Shown here in pieces: positions 57,958 through 64,000 of a DNA stretch of 64,000 nucleotides. Source of the DNA: Myotis daubentonii. Taxonomy: Eukaryota > Chordata > Mammalia > Chiroptera > Vespertilionidae. Positions within the stretch are counted from its first letter, which is position 1. The number at the start of each line of letters is the position of its first letter. The DNA is taken from assembly GCF_963259705.1 (NCBI RefSeq), contig NC_081844.1, positions 28,412,294-28,476,293 on the forward strand. Reading direction: 5' to 3'. A program made the translations under genes and the position numbers. The notes beneath the pieces are model-generated. The model did no database searches and was not told the origin of the DNA. It saw only the letters and a list, made by a program, of their open reading frames with translations.

Positions 57958-58084
57958 TATTTATGTCTATTCCCATTCTTAAAGTGCCTGTTCTTCATCA
58001 TTAATCTTTTACAAATTTTCTTGTATGTACTTTAAACTACTGAGCTATTCCTTTGTAATTACTTTCACTAGTCTGCTTTGGAAG

Positions 58085-58742
58085 GAAGCTCTCATTCTCA
58101 TTAAGTTCAACTGACAAGCCTTCATTATAAATGATGTCTTTGTTCTTGATTAAAGGTTTTCTATAGGGAACTGCCTCTACTATGCCCTGAAAATCTCTTC
58201 TAAAACATACTTATAGAGCACCTATTATGTACCAGGTACTGTGCTAAGTGCTTGGGATATGAATGAAAATGAAACAGAAAAGTCACAGTTCTCCCAACCT
58301 AAAGAAAGTTAAAGAACTACAACACAACCATGCAGGACACAAAATGGTCTGAATTGGTCTTGGGAATTGAGTGTATTATGGTACACTGATCATTACAATG
58401 GCAGAGGGATAAGTTGGGACAATAATAAAGTTACTATAATATTGAAAGAATTATCTATAAAATCTTTTCCCAATAACCTTCTCTGGGTCAATCTTGAGAT
58501 GGAGAATGGTCTAGTTCAAGATACTGGCAAATGTCATGAGGGCAAAGAAAAAACACAATTAGCTTTCTCTCTCTCCTCTCCCCCCAGAGCACACCCACTA
58601 AAATCTTTGAGTGTACTTTCCTAAGCTCCAAGGCCCTTGTTTTGGCTCTGTAACATGTTTCCTAAGCCCATTTCTTCTAAGGCTCACTTTTACTACCTCT
58701 AACTTTCTAAATAAACTTTGTCTTTAAAAAAAAAGCATTAAA
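58085..58742. other. intergenic; L2/MIR-like remnant near 58200-58290
   Basis: GAGCACCTATTATGTACCAG, then GTACTGTGCTAAGTGCTTGG, resembles an old mammalian retroposon motif. No gene is seen. Confidence 0.45.
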
Positions 58743-58941
58743 GCCCTAGCTGGTTTGGCTCAGTGGATACAGCATTGGCCTGTGGACTGAAGGGTCCCAG
58801 ATTTGATTCGGTCAAGGGCACATGCACAGGTTGCGGAATCGATCCCCAGTATGGGGATCAATGATTCTCTCATCATTGATGTTTCTATTTCTCTCTCTCT
58901 CTCTCCCTTCCTCTCTGAAATCAATAAAAATATATATTTTT
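58743..58941 (+). mobile_element. Ves SINE
   Basis: Head GCCCTAGCTGGTTTGGCTC; the B-box region is altered. The 13-bp duplication AAAAAGCATTAAA is at 58730-58742 and 58942-58954. Confidence 0.93.
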
Positions 58942-59158
58942 AAAAAGCATTAAATTCTGCAACTCCCAGTGATCTTCCTATACTCTATATTTCCCTGGGA
59001 CCCAAAGAGACCACAGCTACAAGGCAGAAAGGAGACATTCAGGAGGCTGATTGTCCTTTCACAGGAATTATAGAGGTGGACTAGCCAGTAGTCAGGGACA
59101 ATGCAAAGAAGAACCCTGAACAGTGTGGGACATTAATTTTAAAATGTAGCTGTTCCAG

Positions 59159-59366
59159 CCCAGCTGGTGTGGCTCAATGGTTGAGTGTCGACCTATGAAC
59201 CAGGGGGTCATGGTTTCATTCCAGGTCAGGGCACATGCTCGTGTTGCGGGCTCAATCCCGTGTGTGGCGTGCAGGAGGCAGCCGATGGATGATTCTCTCT
59301 TATCATTGATGTTTCTATCTCTCTTTTCCTCTCTGAAATCAATAAAAATGTATTTTTAAAAAAGAG
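59159..59366 (+). mobile_element. Ves-like SINE (older), 190 bp before OR-c
   Basis: Head AGCTGGTGTGGCTCAATGG and tail ATCAATAAAAATGTATTTTT. TGTTCCAG flanks both sides (59151-59158, 59371-59378). Confidence 0.85.
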
Positions 59367-59555
59367 CCACTGTTCCAGGTAGTGATGGAAGCAGGAAAGG
59401 AACGGTATTATTGAAGATATTTTCGTCAACTTAAGAAAATAAAACTCTCAAATAAAACATAAAACTTAATGAGTTTGAAATAGATGGCACATTCCTGCTT
59501 TTTTACTGTCTTAACATAATTCTTGCCTCTCTTTAGGCAATTCCCATAAATGTAT

Positions 59556-60482
59556 ATGGAAGCAGGAAATCAAACAGCTACTTCAAAATTCATTCTCCTG
59601 GGACTTTCAGAAGATGTGGACCTGCAGCCCCTCCTCTTTGGGTTGTTCCTTTACATGTACCTAGTCTGTGTTATAGGAAACCTGCTCATCATCCTGGCTA
59701 TCAGCTCTGACTCCCACCTGCACACGCCCATGTACTTCTTCCTCTCCAACCTGTCCTTCACTGACATCTGTTTCACGACCACCACCGTCCCGAAAATGCT
59801 GGTGAACATCCAGACACAGAGCAAAGACATCATGTATGAAGGCTGCCTCACCCAGATGTATTTCTTCATGCTTTTTGCTGGGCTAGATGATTTGCTACTC
59901 ACAGTGATGGCCTATGACCGGTTTGTGGCCATCTGTCACCCCTTGCACTACACGGTCATCATGAACCCCCGCCTTTGTAGTATCCTGCTTCTGCTTTCTT
60001 GGTTAATCTGCCTAACCTATTCTTCGTTGCAAAGTCTGATGGTATTAAGGGTATCCTTTTGCAAAGAGACGGAAATCCCTCACTTTTTCTGTGAACTTGC
60101 TCAGATCCTCAAGCTTGCCTGCTCCGACACCCTTGCCAACAACATCCTACAATATTTTGTAACTAGCCTGCTGGGTGTTATTCCCCTGACTGGGATTCTT
60201 TTTTCTTATTCTAGAATTGTCTCCTCCATAATGGGCATTTCATCTATTAGGGGGAAGTACAAAGTCTTTTCCACCTGTGGGTCTCACCTCTCAGTTGTCT
60301 CCTTGTTTTATGGTGCCGGCCTTGGGGTCTATCTCACATCTGGAACAAACCAACCCTCCAGAAAGGGTTCAGTAGCCTCAGTGATGTACACGGTGGTCAC
60401 CCCCATGCTGAACCCCTTCATCTACAGTCTGAGGAACAGGGACATAAAAGAGGCTCTGAGGAGACTTTTCAACAGGGCATAA
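59556..60482 (+). CDS. OR-c: olfactory receptor, family 7-like, intact (308 aa)
   Basis: Odorant receptor GPCR. N-Q-T glycosylation at 5-7, GN (41-42), [10 protein letters not shown] (58-67), [10 protein letters not shown] (118-127, F instead of the common Y), TM5 [14 protein letters not shown] in TM6 and [12 protein letters not shown] in TM7. The C-terminus is short (ends F-N-R-A). An in-frame ATG two codons earlier (59550) is also possible; I chose 59556 because M-E-A-G-N-Q-T matches the family. A good splice acceptor (CTTGCCTCTCTTTAG ending at 59536) sits just upstream, as in the other two receptors. The orientation is opposite to OR-a and OR-b. No damage is seen. Confidence 0.95.
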   Translation: MEAGNQTATSKFILLGLSEDVDLQPLLFGLFLYMYLVCVIGNLLIILAISSDSHLHTPMYFFLSNLSFTDICFTTTTVPKMLVNIQTQSKDIMYEGCLTQMYFFMLFAGLDDLLLTVMAYDRFVAICHPLHYTVIMNPRLCSILLLLSWLICLTYSSLQSLMVLRVSFCKETEIPHFFCELAQILKLACSDTLANNILQYFVTSLLGVIPLTGILFSYSRIVSSIMGISSIRGKYKVFSTCGSHLSVVSLFYGAGLGVYLTSGTNQPSRKGSVASVMYTVVTPMLNPFIYSLRNRDIKEALRRLFNRA

Positions 60483-60671
60483 TCTTGGTGAGATCATGCA
60501 AGTTAAGGGCAACAGAGATCCAAAGTGCTGATAGTTAGTATTCCTAAATATGTAGTTTGAAGACATAGAGAAGAAATATTACCATGACATACTAGAAGAT
60601 ATTCCTGACCAAAGACAAACTTGAAGTAGCACACCCAAAGGCTCACCATCTACCAAAGAAAAAGAATGGCC

Positions 60672-61035
60672 ATTTGCAACAGCATGGATGGAACTGGAAA
60701 GCATTATGCTAAGTGAAATAAGCCAGTCAATGAAAGAAAAATACCACATGATCTCACTCATTTATGTATAATTAAGACCATTATAAACTGATGAGCAAAA
60801 ATAGATACAGAGGCAGAGCAACATCGAACAGACTGTCAAACTACAGCGGGAAGGCTGGGGAGGGTTGGGGGTGGGGGGGGGTAAGAGATCAACTGAAGGA
60901 CTTGTATGCAAGCATACAAGCATAACCAATGGACACAAGACACTGGGGGCCGTGGAAGGCTCAAGGAGAGAAAAAAAAAAAAGGAGACATATATAATACT
61001 CTTTATAATACTTTAAGCAATGAAAAAAAAAAAAA
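60672..61035 (+). mobile_element. L1 3' end, 5'-truncated
   Basis: GCAACAGCATGGATGGAACT, AAGCATTATGCTAAGTG, then G-rich 3' UTR and poly(A). The exact 13-bp duplication AAAAAGAATGGCC is at 60659-60671 and 61036-61048. The 3' UTR resembles that of HAL1-D. Confidence 0.92.
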
Positions 61036-61103
61036 AAAAAGAATGGCCAACCAATTACTACACCTCTTGTGGAAATAAACTATTTCAAGAACACAGACTC
61101 TTG

Positions 61104-61290
61104 TCCTGATTAGTGTGGCTTGGTTGATGGGAGCGTTGTCCCATGCACCAAAAGGTGGAGGGTTCAATTCCCAGTCAGGACACATACTTAGTTTGTAGGT
61201 TCCATTGATCTCTCTCCCCCCCCCTACTTCCCCGCTCCCCATCTCTCTTTCTCTCTCCTTGCCTCTCTCTAAAATCAATAAAAAAATAAA
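61104..61290 (+). mobile_element. Ves-like SINE (older)
   Basis: Diverged head and B box (GGTTCAATTCCCAG). The 17-bp flanks at 61087-61103 and 61291-61307 agree at 13 positions. Confidence 0.85.
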
Positions 61291-61758
61291 AAGAATGCAG
61301 ATTCCTGCAAGCATCAAAGGAGGAGAAAGCAAGTCAAGGAATGCAGCAGGGGAGAAGAATGACAACAAATGTCTACACATTATTAACTCATCTTTACCCC
61401 TCTGTTATGTTCTAGCTAAAACAAATTACCATACTCACTGGGCCATGTTTTCCTTGGTTTGGAACAGTTATCTGAACTATCTCATACTGACCTCTGTGAC
61501 CTCATAAAATTTTACTTAGTGTATCTTGCCTGTGGTGGCCACTGACCTAAACTGAGGACTTTAATAAGAAACTTCTTTGTAGTGTCTACTGTAAAAGAGA
61601 AAATTCTGATTTTTGTTGATCCATGAGCCAGCAGATCTGAAATAAAGAGTCCAAAGCAATTCACTTTCTGCCTTCCTTGCCTGGATCATGCTTCACCAAA
61701 TCTGCTCATGCCTGGCATCCTCTCACAAGTTAGGCTTCAAATCAAAACTGTCCACTCT

Positions 61759-61887
61759 CACACAGACAATAGGGTGGTGGAGGCCTGGGGTGGGGGATAG
61801 GGGCAGGGGAGGTTATAAGGGGTCAATGGGAGCAAAAAGGGGATATATGTAGTACTTCCAACAATAAAGATTTAAAAACAACACAAA
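61759..61887 (+). mobile_element. short L1 3' UTR insertion
   Basis: G-rich L1 3' UTR tail, A-rich end. The 15-bp duplication AAAACTGTCCACTCT, with one mismatch, is at 61744-61758 and 61888-61902. Confidence 0.85.
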
Positions 61888-61964
61888 AAAACTATCCACT
61901 CTTCAGAGGCCTACCCTGGTCACCATCCTCCTACTCATTCCAGTTTTCATAGCACTTATATATT

Positions 61965-62195
61965 GAGGGGCAGCATAGCATAGTGACTAAGAGGGCTCTG
62001 GGCTCAAATATTTTCATCATTCACTAACAAGTGGTATAATCTTGCTCAAGTTACTTCTTTCTGCCTCCATACCCTCACCCATAATAATAGGGATGACAAT
62101 ACATTTCCTAGAGTTCTGGCAGGAATTAAATGTGACACATAAGGGAGCTCAGAATAGTGTCTGACACAAGCACTCAGTAATTGTTAGCCATCATA
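61965..62195 (+). repeat. MIR SINE
   Basis: GCATAGCATAGTGACTAAGAG, GGTATAATCTTGCTCAAGTTAC, then a 3' part ending GACACAAGCACTCAGTAATTG. Confidence 0.8.
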
Positions 62196-62318
62196 AGATC
62201 CATGAAGACCACCAAGGAGGTCTATGTTGACCACACAAAGGTGCAGAGATTATAAACAGCCAGCCAGGGACTCTTCTCTGCCTTAAATTCTATTAACTAC
62301 TATAGCTTGCACTACCAT

Positions 62319-62370
62319 GGGGGGGGGGGGGGGAAGGGGGGGAGGGGAAGCCGAGGGGGGACAGGGGGGC
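62319..62370 (+). repeat. G-rich tract
   Basis: A long G run followed by several runs of four to seven G separated by one to five bases. Confidence 0.9.
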
Positions 62371-62826
62371 ACACAGTGCATGAGAGGGATCCAGTATCAG
62401 CAGAACAGAGTTAGAAAAACTGGATGGAGTTTATCAGGCCATGGGTTTAGATGGGATTGACTGAATACATCTCCAGAACTCTGACTTAAAGCACCAAGAA
62501 AGCCACAAAGACAAGCCTCAATCCTAAAAGCACCAGATGCTGGTCAGAGACTAGACCTAGAGACTAAGGATTAGACCAGGAAATGGCCCCAGACAAGGAC
62601 TCCCTACAACAGGGAACTGGGAAAACAAAGCATCTTTTACACTGGTTCAGTTCCATTGGGAGAATCTCTTAAACTGAGCAAAAATTAAAAACTTAAAAAA
62701 ATATTTGTCTTGGGTTGTCTTGATGCCTGTAGAACCCTCTTGGTGGTCACTGGATTCAGATTCCAATGTTTGAATCCTCACTTTACCATTTATTAGGACA
62801 CTGACTATCTCTAAGCAGCCTCAGGT

Positions 62827-63099
62827 ACGTCCTTCCTTCCTCCCTCCCTCCCTCCCTCCCTCCCTCTATTCTCATCCAAGGATATTTTCTCCATTTTTCT
62901 TTTTTTGAGAAAGAGCAGAGGGAGAGAGACAGAGAGAGACATCAATGTGAGAGAGACATTGATTAGTTGTGTCCCCCCCACCTCCCGATTAGCTGGGGAT
63001 CAAGCCTGCAACTGAGGTACCTGCCCTTAACTGGAATCGAACTAGGACACTTCAGTCCACAGGCTGATGCTCTACCCACTGCGCCAAACCAGCTAGGAT
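62827..63099 (-). mobile_element. Ves-like SINE with (CCTC)n end
   Basis: Antisense SINE (head complement CCAAACCAGCTAGG, B-box complement GGAATCGAAC). GCAGCCTCAGG flanks at 62816-62826 and 63100-63110 place the CCTC run inside the insertion. Confidence 0.85.
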
Positions 63100-63454
63100 G
63101 CAGCCTCAGGTTCCTTATGTGTAAATAGTTGTTGGGGTGATTGCAGCAAATTATTATTAAGTGTCTAATATATAAAATCTCAAAAAGTAGTGAACATCGT
63201 ATTTATGAACACAACATTTATTTGTGATCCCATCTTATGCCAAAAAGAGGTAGACCTATTGGCAGGATGCTACAAAAAAGAATCACTTTATTCAGTGCAA
63301 GGTCTTACTACCAGCCATTCTACCAAGCACCTGGTCCTGGTGCCTTAGGCAGGTTAGATGAAGCCAAGAGCGTAGGACCATACTAATGAGCCTAGAGCAC
63401 TATCTGATTTGTCCTCCATCTTTCAATTAGTTCCTGGTAGGGAGTATTATTCTA

Positions 63455-63913
63455 TCACTGTTTTTCAATTTGGGTATTGTTAACATTTGGGGCCAGATAA
63501 TTCTTTGGGGGGGAGGGGGGCGGTTGTCCTATGCATAGTAGAAAATTTAGCAGCATCCAAGGCCTTATACACTAAACACCAGTGGCTTCCCCCACCCTCA
63601 CGCCCCAGTCTTAACACTTAAAAATGTCTCCAACCCTAACTGGTTTGGCTCAGTAGATAGAGCATTGGCCTGCGGACTGAAAGGTCCCAGGTTCGATTCC
63701 GGCCAAGGGCATGTAACTTGGTTGCGGGCACATCCCCGGTAGGAGGTGTGCAGGAGGCAGCTGATCGATGTTTCTCTCTCATCGATGTTTCTAACTCTCT
63801 ATCCCTCTCCTTTCCTCTCTGTGAAAAATCAATAAAATATATTTTTAAAAAATGTCTCCAGACATTGCCAAATGCCCCTAAGGGGCAAAACCACTGCTGG
63901 ATGAGAACCACTG
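63455..63913 (-). mobile_element. MER5A hAT-Charlie MITE, split by a SINE
   Basis: Antisense MER5A wording: ATTGTTAACATTTGGGGCC, TGTCTCCAGACATTGCCAA and end GAGAACCACTG. It is interrupted at 63633-63847. Confidence 0.87.
63633..63847 (+). mobile_element. Ves SINE inside MER5A
   Basis: Full-length with A box TTGGCTCAGTAG and B box GGTTCGATTCC. The exact 13-bp duplication AAAAATGTCTCCA is at 63620-63632 and 63848-63860. Confidence 0.96.
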
Positions 63914-64000
63914 ATCTACCATAACTCTGAAGACTCAAGGAAAGGAAAGTGCAGGAAAAATAAAGTGAGGGGAAGACCTTGGTCTTCCTAAGAACCAGAA

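Noticed and set aside
63633..63720. tRNA gene
   Set aside because: A and B boxes are present but belong to a tRNA-derived Ves SINE with a SINE body, tail and target duplication.

Overview
This window looks like a vespertilionid (vesper) bat chromosome. The evidence is lineage-specific mobile DNA: about fifteen tRNA-derived Ves-type SINEs (RNA polymerase III A and B boxes, tail ending in CAATAAAATATATTT), about fifteen Helitron units of the Helibat type (5' TC, 3' hairpin plus CTAG, insertion between A and T), and cut-and-paste elements of hAT and mariner type. No annotation or database was available; every call comes from reading the sequence, and family names are from memory.

Host genes: three intact single-exon olfactory receptor coding regions of family-7 type lie at 4218-5156 (-), 29302-30240 (-) and 59556-60482 (+). 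They look like part of an OR7-like cluster. Each has a 3' splice acceptor about 13-20 bases before the start codon, so a non-coding upstream exon is likely. I see no other host protein gene. Most other open frames are shadows of transposons or simple repeats.

Layout: 1-2493 is an L1 ORF2 fragment (-). 2494-6450 holds OR-a and its flanks. 6450-10160 is an old L1 carrying two Helitrons, a half-LINE-like element (HAL1-A) and a U6 RNA fragment. 12232-14380 is a hAT element split by HAL1-B. 14589-16310 is a helicase-bearing Helitron. 16880-25540 is a stack of antisense L1s with a Helitron, SINE and HAL1-C nested inside. 25540-36440 is mostly host DNA with SINEs, microsatellites, a probable solo LTR, MIR/L2/MER20 fragments, two small hAT elements and OR-b. 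36785-51420 is one old antisense L1 that has absorbed at least nine Helitron units, two SINEs and an L1-derived ORF1-only element (HAL1-D). 51420-54950 is ordinary intergenic DNA. 54951-57630 holds a truncated HAL1 (E), a SINE and a tandem Helitron pair. 57631-64000 holds a mariner MITE, SINEs, OR-c, L1 tails, a MIR and a MER5A.

The main story is mobile DNA. Helitrons repeatedly sit head to tail with base-exact junctions, and one two-unit composite occurs at two loci. ORF1-only LINE elements are present in several grades, from an L1 with ORF2 removed to a compact subfamily with intact 282-codon ORF1s. Many insertions are dated relative to each other by nesting and by target-site duplications (TSDs) that I could read directly.
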